Shown here: positions 1 to 7,041 of the stretch, one piece after another
Layout: every line of letters starts with the position of its first letter
Numbering within the stretch: the stretch's first letter is position 1
Source of the DNA: Acidobacteriaceae bacterium
GTDB lineage: Bacteria > Acidobacteriota > Terriglobia > Terriglobales > Acidobacteriaceae
Assembly: GCA_035944135.1 (NCBI GenBank)
Contig: DASZBM010000008.1
Coordinates: 219,341 to 283,340, forward strand
Length of the DNA stretch: 64,000 nucleotides
Direction of reading: 5' to 3'
Position numbers and translations under genes: made by a program
Notes under the pieces: model-generated
Told to the model about the DNA's origin: nothing
What the model saw: the letters and a program-made list of their open reading frames with translations, nothing else
The model's database searches: none

Positions 1-423
1 ATGGGGCAGTTTCAGAACGACATCCTGGCAGGCAGAGGAGTGATGCTGCGCGCGTTGACACTGGGCGTGACGGCGGGGCTGATCGTGGCAGGAACGGTGT
101 TCTGGTCTCCGGGGATGCGGTCGTTTGCAGGCAGGGTGATGGTGCTGCTGGGAAACTCGTCGTACTCGGCCTACCTGCTGTCCGGCTACCTTTTCGAGAC
201 CGTTGGTCCAAAGATTTCGAGACGCGTGATGCTGCACGGGTACGTGGAACTGATATGTGCTGAACTGGCGGTCGCCGGTGTGCTGATGGGGCTCGGCGTT
301 GTTTTCTATCTCCTGATCGAGAAGCCGTTGCTGCGCGTGGCGAATCGACTTCTGCCGGCCGCGAACACCCGAGAGAAGAGGCAGGCTCCCGCTCTACAAC
401 CTATGGGGGCTGCGAGGAATTAG
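1..423 (+). CDS. Acyltransferase-3 family membrane protein, C-terminal part
   Basis: This is the C-terminal end of an integral membrane acyltransferase of the acyltransferase-3 (OafA/YrhL-like) type, which O-acylates surface sugars or lipids. Visible are hydrophobic segments at about residues 15-33 and 84-106, the typical late motif with GNSSYSAYLLSGYLF, and the closing YLLIEKPLLR, where the family ends with an E-(K/R)-P motif after its last membrane helix. The catalytic N-terminal RG...H region is absent, so the gene must start upstream of the window; the ATG at position 1 is probably internal. It is followed after 50 bp by a membrane glycosyltransferase on the same strand, which suggests a role in cell-surface glycan decoration. 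Confidence 0.75.
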   Translation: MGQFQNDILAGRGVMLRALTLGVTAGLIVAGTVFWSPGMRSFAGRVMVLLGNSSYSAYLLSGYLFETVGPKISRRVMLHGYVELICAELAVAGVLMGLGVVFYLLIEKPLLRVANRLLPAANTREKRQAPALQPMGAARN

Positions 424-472
424 TCGCCAGTTTCGGTTGGTAGACTGAAGATCTCGGAGGACAACTGAGGTA

Positions 473-2161
473 ATGCAGACGGTCTCGGCGCGTGAAGAGC
501 GCGCAAAAGGGTCCACGCATCACGCCACGAATGTGGCGAATGCGTGGAAGTATCTGGCTGGGTTTGTGGGCGTGTTTTTGTTGTTGTTCTTAGCCAGCAA
601 CCGTCGCGTCGTTGTTTATGACGAAGGGATTCTGCTGACCGGTGTCATGCGGGTGATGGCCGGGCAGGTGCCGCATCGAGACTTCTATTACAACTACGGT
701 CCGGCCACGGTTTATTTGATCGCGGGACTGTTCAAGCTGTTTGGGCCGTCAGTGCTGGTTGAGAGACTGCTGGCGCTGTTTGCAGATTCGCTGCTGGTGG
801 TGACGCTGTACGCGATGACCCGCCGGCTTTGCAAGCCGAAGGTGGCGACCGTCGCTGGGTGCTACGGATTGCTTTGGATGTTCGGGCTGGGAGCGTGGTC
901 GCTGCTGGCGGTGGTCATGCTTTGGGCAACGTGGCTTCTGAGAAAGGTGTTCCAGAGTGATCTGCCGGCAATCCGTGCATTTGCCGCGGGCGCGCTCGTG
1001 GGTGTAGCGACGCTGCTCCGCTATGACATGGGGGCTGGCATCCTGGCGTGTCATGTTCTGACGATCGGAGTGGCGAGCTATCTGCGCCGTGACAGCCTGC
1101 GTTCGCGAGCGGTCTCGATGGCGCGGAGCCTTTGGGGATATGTTCTTGGTCTCGCGGTAGTGGTTGCACCACCGGCGTGGGCATACCTGCGCGTCGCGCC
1201 TGTTCACGATTTGTTGTTCGATATCGTGCTGTACACGGCGCACCACTACCATGCTGCCCGTGCACTGCCGTTTCCCTGGCGGCATCTGGCGCAACTGCAG
1301 GATCTCGTCGTGTATGTCCTGGTCGTCCTGATGGCGATCAGTGTGTATGTGGCAGCCCGTTATATGATCGCCTTTCGGAAACGCGAGCGTGTCCAGACGG
1401 ACGTGATTCCGGAGTGGATCGCCGTGCTCATCCCCTTTTTGTTCATCGCGCTGATGGCTTATGCAAAGGGTGTTGTGCGCTTAGGGGCGGCGGGCGAAGC
1501 TCTGGCTGCCATGCCGTGCATCGTGATGACCGCGGTGTTGTACGAGCATAGAGAGATCTTCAGTGAGGGCCTGCGCAAGACGTTGAGGGTAATGATTGTG
1601 CTGCTCTGGATCTTTGCCGGTTGGGGAGCACTGCATGCGGTTTCTGGACTGCACAAGTTCAAGTCGTCGATGTTGCTGTGGATGATTGAGCCAGCGAAGA
1701 TGGACCCTCAGCCGCCGTTCGACGGCTGGTGCCGCGACAGGAACCCCGTGACCCGGGGAGTCTGTTACTCGATGGATAGCGATCATATCCAGACGGTGGA
1801 GTTTTTAGAGGCGCATACAAAGCCGGGCGACACGCTATTCGTGGGTCTGCCTCAGCACGACCGGATCTTCATCAACGACAACATGACGTACTTTGCGACG
1901 CAACGGCTCCCTGCGACGAAGTGGTCGCACTTCGATCCGTTCCTCCAGAACACGGCTCCGATACAGCAGGAGATGGTTGCGGAGCTGGAGCGCAACAAGC
2001 CGCCTTACGTCGTACTGGACAGCGAGTTCGACGCGGTCCATGAGCCGAACGGGAGTTCAGTGCATACGGGCGTGCATCTGCTGGATAACTACATCGCGCA
2101 GCACTACCAGTGGGTAAAGACGTTCGGGGAGATGACGATACTGCAACGGCGAGCCGGGTAA
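473..2161 (+). CDS. Polytopic GT-C type glycosyltransferase
   Basis: Probable membrane glycosyltransferase of the GT-C fold (GT39/ArnT/PMT-like), using a polyprenyl-phosphate sugar donor outside the cytoplasmic membrane. The first helix (about residues 27-42) is followed by a loop with VVYDEG, the acidic pair typical of GT-C enzymes, then QVPHRDFYYNYGPATVYL, a pattern common in this group. About ten further hydrophobic segments run to residue 390. The C-terminal 150 residues are soluble and contain GDTLFVGLPQ and YVVLDSEFD. The ATG at 473 follows purine-rich stretches that can act as ribosome binding sites. Substrate cannot be told from the sequence. The acyltransferase fragment upstream supports a surface-polysaccharide context. 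Confidence 0.7.
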   Translation: MQTVSAREERAKGSTHHATNVANAWKYLAGFVGVFLLLFLASNRRVVVYDEGILLTGVMRVMAGQVPHRDFYYNYGPATVYLIAGLFKLFGPSVLVERLLALFADSLLVVTLYAMTRRLCKPKVATVAGCYGLLWMFGLGAWSLLAVVMLWATWLLRKVFQSDLPAIRAFAAGALVGVATLLRYDMGAGILACHVLTIGVASYLRRDSLRSRAVSMARSLWGYVLGLAVVVAPPAWAYLRVAPVHDLLFDIVLYTAHHYHAARALPFPWRHLAQLQDLVVYVLVVLMAISVYVAARYMIAFRKRERVQTDVIPEWIAVLIPFLFIALMAYAKGVVRLGAAGEALAAMPCIVMTAVLYEHREIFSEGLRKTLRVMIVLLWIFAGWGALHAVSGLHKFKSSMLLWMIEPAKMDPQPPFDGWCRDRNPVTRGVCYSMDSDHIQTVEFLEAHTKPGDTLFVGLPQHDRIFINDNMTYFATQRLPATKWSHFDPFLQNTAPIQQEMVAELERNKPPYVVLDSEFDAVHEPNGSSVHTGVHLLDNYIAQHYQWVKTFGEMTILQRRAG

Positions 2162-2198
2162 ACCGGCTCAGAACTCGCAGCAGAAGCGTGCACGCAGG

Positions 2199-2537
2199 TT
2201 ACTGCGGAAGATCCGTGAGCGGGCGCAGGTCGTCAAGTGAGGGCCGTTCGGGCTGGGTGTGGCGCGTAACGATGACGCCGTTGGTTTCGAAGTGCGTGAC
2301 GCGGTGGCCGTGATCGTGGCCGAATTTGATGGTTTTGCGCAACAGGGTTAAATGTTGCCGTGACTCCTCTTCGAAGTGGCGGCTGACGGCCCAGTCATAG
2401 TCGGCGAGCAGGACGTAAGTGGTCTCGCACCTGGGGCAGTAAAGCAGTGTTTCGAGCGTGCGATGAAACGCAGCTGGTGGAAGTGGAGCGATGGGGTCGG
2501 TTCCGGATTTGAGTGCGACGAGGATGTTGCGGGGCAT
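2199..2537 (-). CDS. Small conserved-looking protein with a CxxC motif
   Basis: A 112-residue protein with no recognised family. It has a single CPRC motif at residues 34-37, preceded by TLETLLYC and followed by a charged helical stretch (FEEESRQHLTLLRKTIKFGHDHGH) and FETNGVIV. One Cys pair with nearby His residues could bind a metal or form a redox pair, but that is inference. It is cytoplasmic, with no signal peptide or membrane helix. It converges with the glycosyltransferase gene upstream on the plus strand and sits downstream of fabH, separated by a palindromic element. Coding is favoured by codon bias matching neighbouring minus-strand genes (C-ending codons). Confidence 0.6.
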   Translation of the reverse strand: MPRNILVALKSGTDPIAPLPPAAFHRTLETLLYCPRCETTYVLLADYDWAVSRHFEEESRQHLTLLRKTIKFGHDHGHRVTHFETNGVIVTRHTQPERPSLDDLRPLTDLPQ

Positions 2538-2547
2538 CGGCGAAAGC

Positions 2548-2653
2548 TAGAGCATTCTCCTGAAGGTGTGGTCGAAGCGAATAGCGTTGGCGTCCAAAGA
2601 AAACGACCTCCACAGATTTCTCGCGAAACTACAGTATCAGGAGAAATGCTCTA
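2548..2653. repeat. Terminal-inverted-repeat element, MITE-like
   Basis: A 106-bp unit bounded by near-perfect inverted repeats. The left arm at 2548-2563 (tagagcattctcctga) and the right arm at 2637-2653 (tcaggagaaatgctcta) match except for one inserted base. The inner flanks also pair partly (tgtggtcg near 2567 against cgacctccaca near 2604). The element ends in TA on both sides. Its right arm overlaps the fabH stop codon region, so it may also act as the fabH transcript end. No transposase is inside, and I see no second copy in this window. Confidence 0.55.
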
Positions 2654-3667
2654 AAACTCCCAGCGCAGGAGCGTTGCCCCCACGGTGAAGCCAGCACCGA
2701 CCGAAGCGAGCAGAACGAGGTCACCCTTTTTCAAGCGGCCTTCCTGGATGGCGGTGTCCATTGCAAGCGGAATCGTGCCGGCGGTAGTGTTGCCGTAACG
2801 GTCGATGTTGAGGATGACCGACTCCATGGGCATGCCGAGGCGATGCGCTGTGGACTCGATGATGCGCTTGTTGGCTTGGTGCGGGATGAAGCAGCCGAGG
2901 TCGGCGCCGGTGACGCCGTTGCGCTCGAGGACTCTTTCGGCGGCTTCGGCCATCTTGCGCACGGCGAACTTGTAGACGGACTGGCCGTCCTGGTAGACGA
3001 AGTGCTGCCGCTTGTCGACGGTCTCATGCGAGGCGGGAAGAAGCGATCCGCCGGCGGGCATGTTCAGCGAGACAGCGCCCGAGCCGTCGATCTCGTGCCA
3101 GAAGTCGATGAGGCCGACTTCGCCTTCTTCACACGGTTCAAGGAGGACTGCGCCGGCGCCATCGCCGAACAGGATGCAGGTGGAGCGGTCGGTGTAGTCG
3201 ATGATCGAGCTCATGACGTCGGCGCCGATCACGAGGACCTTTTTGTGTGCGCCGGATTCGACGAGCTTGGCGCCGACCTGGAGGGCATATGGAAATCCGG
3301 AGCAGGCGGCAGAGAGATCGAAGCCCCAGGCGCCGGTGGCTCCGAGCTTGTTCTGCACGAGGCAGGCGGCGGAGGGGAAGATCATGTCCGGCGTTACGGT
3401 GGCCATGATGATGGCCTCGACTTCGGTGGGCTCGACGCCGCGGGAGGCGAGGCAGCGCCGTGCGGCTTCAACGGCGAGGTCACTGGTGGCGACGCCTTTG
3501 TCGACAAGGTGGCGTTCGCGAATGCCGGTCCGCTCGACGATCCACTGATCGTTGGTTTCGACCATCTTTTCGAGGTCGGAGTTGGTGAGGACCCGGGGCG
3601 GAACGTATGTGCCGAGTGCGGAGATTTTGGCGCGGACGGCATGCCGGGGCTTCAGGGTGAGACTCAA
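2651..3667 (-). CDS. fabH: Beta-ketoacyl-ACP synthase III
   Basis: FabH condenses acetyl-CoA or another acyl-CoA with malonyl-ACP to start type II fatty acid synthesis in the cytoplasm. The thiolase-fold signature is complete: Cys in AACSGF, His in [11 protein letters not shown] and Asn in YGNTTAGT form the Cys-His-Asn triad, and [16 protein letters not shown] is the typical N-terminal block. The product is about 338 residues, slightly longer than the usual 317-330 at the N terminus. I chose the TTG at 3667 because a GGAGG sits 7-8 nt upstream; a longer in-frame TTG at 3682 lies upstream of that site. It stands alone rather than in a fab cluster, downstream of the SRP RNA gene. Confidence 0.93.
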   Translation of the reverse strand: MSLTLKPRHAVRAKISALGTYVPPRVLTNSDLEKMVETNDQWIVERTGIRERHLVDKGVATSDLAVEAARRCLASRGVEPTEVEAIIMATVTPDMIFPSAACLVQNKLGATGAWGFDLSAACSGFPYALQVGAKLVESGAHKKVLVIGADVMSSIIDYTDRSTCILFGDGAGAVLLEPCEEGEVGLIDFWHEIDGSGAVSLNMPAGGSLLPASHETVDKRQHFVYQDGQSVYKFAVRKMAEAAERVLERNGVTGADLGCFIPHQANKRIIESTAHRLGMPMESVILNIDRYGNTTAGTIPLAMDTAIQEGRLKKGDLVLLASVGAGFTVGATLLRWEF

Positions 3668-3760
3668 AATGTAGTCCTCCAACGCGAATATGTAGCCACA
3701 GAGAATCTTATCGCGTGCGGAGGCGAGAGATCAGGCGCAGATTTTGAGGGGGAAAAGAAG

Positions 3761-3861
3761 TGTACCGGGTTAACCTACTGCGCCCGCGTGTGCCCGTTAC
3801 CGTTGCTTCCTTCCGGACCTGGCGGGGTTGGCGGGTACGCGTCGCGTAGGACCCGGCACAG
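3761..3861 (-). ncRNA. ffs: Signal recognition particle RNA, small bacterial type
   Basis: On the minus strand the region contains the diagnostic SRP domain IV core AGGTCCGGAAGGAAGCA, whose GGAA tetraloop and asymmetric loop bind Ffh. The arms pair around it: gtgccgggtccta at the 5' side against taggttaacccggtacac at the 3' side, giving a hairpin of about 100 nt like E. coli 4.5S RNA. Ends are estimated from the outer pairing, so they may be off by several bases. The RNA scaffolds co-translational targeting of membrane proteins. It lies between the DedA gene and fabH, all on the minus strand. Confidence 0.92.
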
Positions 3862-3911
3862 GAGTTAGTTTAGCAGGGATTAGGAAGTACGGATTAGGGC
3901 GTAGGAAAACG

Positions 3912-4601
3912 CTACGGCGTGGTGGGCTGAGCAGGGGCGGCGTTGGGGCGGAGCTTCATGCTCCGCGAGGTCTGGACGAGCTTCCAGATGCCGATCGCGG
4001 TGAAGATGATCGTGACCGACCAGAAGACGACAAGGATGGTGACGGCCCACCGGGCGGAGAACTCATTCCAGAGATGGAGCACGGCTTTGCCGTAATGCAC
4101 GCCGAGCCAGGCGGCGAGGACGTGGCGTGCGAAGCGGCTGATGGTGAACGCAGTCATGAACTTCCTGCGGTTCATCTTGACGGCGCCGGCTACGAGCACA
4201 AAGGGCGAGAGCGGCATCGGCGGCGGAAGGATGGCGGGCAGAGCGACGGAGAGGATCGAGTGCGACTCTACCCAGTGCTGGATGGGTTTGAGGTAGCGCG
4301 GGGAGACATGTTTTTCAAGGAAGGCCATGCCTCCAACCTGACCGGCCCAGTGCGACAGAAAACCGCCCAGCGCGGAGCCAATCGTCGCGAGAAAGACCAG
4401 CAGGAAGAGATTGGCGTGGTTGGCGGCGTAGAGGATGATCAGGATGTCGGTGACGCCGGGGATGGGCAGCGGAACGAAGGAGCTGTCGACGGTGGAGATG
4501 AGCACGAGGCCTGCAAGCCCGAGGTGATAGAAGGCGTGCATCATCGTGTGGTTGGCCGAGGCGGCGAGGAAGACGGCGATCGGCTGGGGCGCGAGCTTCA
4601 T
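3912..4601 (-). CDS. DedA/VTT-domain membrane protein (YqaA-like)
   Basis: A 229-residue integral membrane protein of the DedA/VTT group, which acts in lipid carrier or phospholipid flipping and in proton-coupled membrane homeostasis. Seen: an N-terminal hydrophobic segment with STVDSSFVPLPIPGVTDIL, a re-entrant-loop pattern with conserved Pro and Gly; GSALGGFLSHWAGQVGG, the usual G-x-x-x-G helix; and ALPAILPPPMPLSPFVLVAGA, matching the second conserved loop with its Pro-rich turn. A last helix covers about residues 185-207. The second-loop Arg of classic DedA proteins is not obvious, as in the YqaA subgroup. Substrate is unknown. It lies 65 bp downstream of mqnA on the same strand and may be co-transcribed with it. 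Confidence 0.82.
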   Translation of the reverse strand: MKLAPQPIAVFLAASANHTMMHAFYHLGLAGLVLISTVDSSFVPLPIPGVTDILIILYAANHANLFLLVFLATIGSALGGFLSHWAGQVGGMAFLEKHVSPRYLKPIQHWVESHSILSVALPAILPPPMPLSPFVLVAGAVKMNRRKFMTAFTISRFARHVLAAWLGVHYGKAVLHLWNEFSARWAVTILVVFWSVTIIFTAIGIWKLVQTSRSMKLRPNAAPAQPTTP

Positions 4602-4666
4602 GCTGGATGTAAGACGCTGCCCGAGGCGATGGAGTTCAAGGAAGTTAGGAGTGTGGAGTCAGGGAG

Positions 4667-5551
4667 TTAGGTGAGGAGGTTCAGCACCGGGAGCGATGGC
4701 AGGCAGCCGAGCTGGGTGGCGAGACCGCGGAAGTGCTCGATGGCGAGGAGACAATCCGGGTCGAGCGTGTAGTGGATGTTGCGCGTGAGATAGGTCCGGA
4801 TGATGTCCGGTGGGACCTGGATGCGCGGCGTCCATTCGCGGACGAGGGTGTCAATGTTGGCGAGGCCGGCGTCGCGGCTGGCCGTGAGGTCCTGAGTGAG
4901 CTGCTGGGCGGAGACGCCGGCGAGCTGGAGTGCGACCGGACGGACGGCCCAAACGGCGGCGACCCAGGGAAGGCCAGTGTGGTGACGCCAGAGGGCAGCG
5001 AGGTCGAGCCAGAGGAGCGGGGTGGGGCCGAAGGTGGCGTCGATGTGCGCCTGGATCTGGTCGCGCTGCTCGCGGGCGAGGAGCGCGGGGTCGCCGATGA
5101 GGAGCGCAGCGTCGGCGGTGGCGAGCATGCCTACGGCATCGGCGCGGTGCTCGGAAAAGGTGGGGCGGGTGTTGTGGAAGTGCTCGAAGAGGATGTGCGC
5201 GTAGGCGGTGGAGCTGCGCGAGGCGTTGTCGGTGGCGATTGTGGTGACGTTGGCGAGCGCTTCCTCGACGGATAGGTTGCCGGGATTTTTGACCAGCAGC
5301 AGGATGCTGCGGACCTCCTGGAGGCTGGCGATGGTGCAGCCGGGAACGATGGCCAACTCGGGAGTGAGCTCCGCTATAGGAATGAGGCCGAGGTCGGCGG
5401 CGCCTATGTGGAGCTCGCGCGCGCAATGGGCCGGGGAGGTGTAATGCAGCTCGTAGCAGGGGCGCAGCAAGGCCGCGGTGGGTGGGTGCTGGAAGTTGAA
5501 GAGGAGGGGCGCCGGGTTGAGAAATGAGATGGCAGAGACGCGAAGGGGCAC
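4667..5551 (-). CDS. mqnA: Chorismate dehydratase of futalosine menaquinone pathway
   Basis: MqnA removes water from chorismate to give 3-[(1-carboxyvinyl)oxy]benzoate, the first committed step of the futalosine route to menaquinone. The periplasmic-binding-protein-like fold is indicated by the N-terminal block VSAISFLNPAPLLF, then ELHIGAADLGLIPIAEL, ATDNASRSSTAYAHIL (the Ser/Thr-rich ligand loop) and ADAALLIGDPAL. The 294-residue length fits the family. Start is a GTG at 5551, divergent from dprA. No other mqn gene is in the window. Related MqnD and DUF178 proteins share the fold, but NASRSS with GDPAL fits MqnA best. Confidence 0.9.
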   Translation of the reverse strand: MPLRVSAISFLNPAPLLFNFQHPPTAALLRPCYELHYTSPAHCARELHIGAADLGLIPIAELTPELAIVPGCTIASLQEVRSILLLVKNPGNLSVEEALANVTTIATDNASRSSTAYAHILFEHFHNTRPTFSEHRADAVGMLATADAALLIGDPALLAREQRDQIQAHIDATFGPTPLLWLDLAALWRHHTGLPWVAAVWAVRPVALQLAGVSAQQLTQDLTASRDAGLANIDTLVREWTPRIQVPPDIIRTYLTRNIHYTLDPDCLLAIEHFRGLATQLGCLPSLPVLNLLT

Positions 5552-5634
5552 AACCAGATTTTAGTGGGATATTGGTGTGGAATCGCCGTGCGATACGATG
5601 CGAGCACGTTACGGATGTTGAGGTAATGACGCAG

Positions 5635-6840
5635 ATGGTTGAGGCAGGGACTGGAGTTGGGTCAGGGGTGGGCGAACGGATGGGGGTACCGGCGGAGGCA
5701 CGTTTGGCATGGATGGCTCTGGTGCTGACCCCCGGAATGGGCCCAACGAGGTGTACGAGGGCGGTGCAGAGGCTCGGTGGGGACGCTCAGCGGCTCTTTG
5801 GGGCGTCGCTGACGGAGTTGGAGAGCTTGGGGATGCCCGCGGCTGCGGCGCAGTTCGTCTTCGATGGCCGGGCGCGAAAGGCGGCCGCCGAGGAGATCAG
5901 CCGGTTGGCAGACGCGGGCGCGGCATTCCTGACGATGGATGACGCGGACTATCCGGGCAGGTTAATGGAGATCTTCGATCCGCCGCCGGTGCTGTGGGTG
6001 CGGGGCGATGCGTCGATTTTGAACCGCGCAGGCATTGCGGTGGTGGGCACGCGGAATCCGACGCCGTATGGCTCGGGCATGGCGGAGATGCTGAGCCGGG
6101 ACCTGGCCAAGCGTGGAGTGGTGATCCAGAGCGGGATGGCGCGAGGCGTGGACACCTGCGCGCACAAGGGCGCGATTGAGGCCGGAGGCAAGACGGTCGC
6201 GGTATGGGGGACGGGAATCGACGTCATCTATCCTAAAGAAAATAAAAAACTTGCAGAGCATATCGTGGCCAGCGGCGGGGCCGTTGTGAGCGAGTTCCCG
6301 CTGGGGACCTTCCCGGCTCCGCAGAACTTTCCGATCCGCAACCGCACGCTGAGCGGCATGAGCGTTGGGGTTCTGGTGGTGGAGGCTGCGGAATACTCGG
6401 GGACGCGGATTACGGCGCGATGCGCATTGGAGCAGGGGCGGGACATCTACGCGGTGCCGGGGAATGCGACTAACAAGAATGCGTGGGGACCGAATACGCT
6501 GATCAAGCAGGGGGCGAAGCTAACTGCAACATGGGAGGACATTTGGGAGGATCTGCGCTCCCAGGACCGGATTGCTTTGGAGGAGGGGCTTGAATCCGGA
6601 GCGGGGGGAACCGCATCCTTATTTAGCGACGGCTCAAGCGGAGCAGGGCAGCCGATGAGCGAGCATGAGCGTCTTGTTTTCAGCGAGTTACGAGCAGATG
6701 AGGCGGTTCAGCTGGATGAGTTGATTGAACGGCTGGAGCCTAAGATGGTCTCGGGTGAGATCTTTACGGCGCTGTTCGAGTTAGAGCTCGCGGGGAGGGT
6801 AAAACAGATGCCCGGCAAAAATTACGTGCGCTGTTTTTAG
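5635..6840 (+). CDS. dprA: DNA-processing protein DprA/Smf
   Basis: DprA binds incoming single-stranded DNA during natural transformation and loads RecA. An N-terminal SAM/HhH-like region (residues 15-80) precedes the Rossmann-like core, which contains VVGTRNPTPYGSGMAEML, VIQSGMARGVDTCAHKGA, VAVWGTGIDVIYPKEN, GGAVVSEFPLGTFPAPQNFPIRNRTLSGM and YAVPGN, all standard DprA blocks. The last 60 residues look like the winged-helix DML1-like domain. I placed the start at the ATG at 5635, about 10 nt after GAGGT; the ATG at 5626 is too close to that site and longer extensions run into mqnA. dprA followed by topA is a frequent bacterial gene order. Confidence 0.92.
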   Translation: MVEAGTGVGSGVGERMGVPAEARLAWMALVLTPGMGPTRCTRAVQRLGGDAQRLFGASLTELESLGMPAAAAQFVFDGRARKAAAEEISRLADAGAAFLTMDDADYPGRLMEIFDPPPVLWVRGDASILNRAGIAVVGTRNPTPYGSGMAEMLSRDLAKRGVVIQSGMARGVDTCAHKGAIEAGGKTVAVWGTGIDVIYPKENKKLAEHIVASGGAVVSEFPLGTFPAPQNFPIRNRTLSGMSVGVLVVEAAEYSGTRITARCALEQGRDIYAVPGNATNKNAWGPNTLIKQGAKLTATWEDIWEDLRSQDRIALEEGLESGAGGTASLFSDGSSGAGQPMSEHERLVFSELRADEAVQLDELIERLEPKMVSGEIFTALFELELAGRVKQMPGKNYVRCF

Positions 6841-6893
6841 CTGTTTTGAATCGTTTTTGAGCGGTTTTAGAGCGTTTTGAACACCTGATTTTT
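6834..6893. promoter_or_regulatory. Helically phased T-tracts upstream of topA
   Basis: Runs of four or five T begin at 6834, 6844, 6854, 6865 and 6875, with one more at 6889, so the first five are spaced 10-11 bp apart. T/A tracts in phase with the helical turn are a known cause of intrinsic DNA curvature. The block starts over the dprA stop codon and lies about 150-200 bp before the topA start. A role in topA transcription (often supercoiling-sensitive) is inference. The remaining sequence to 7041 shows no gene. Confidence 0.5.
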
Positions 6894-7041
6894 CCACAAT
6901 TTCCAACGATTGAGAACGTCCAACGGAACGACTGCCTGTTGGGGCGGCGTTTGACTTCGCCTTGGCGGGGCGTGTTAGGGTGCATTGACGTTGGTTGATG
7001 GACGGGAGGGCAGGTGCCCCCCACTGGAGTAAGGCAACAGA

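Noticed and set aside
2843..3868. Long plus-strand open frame opposite fabH and the SRP RNA
   Set aside because: It mirrors fabH, runs through the SRP RNA and has no family motif; high GC makes such antisense frames common.
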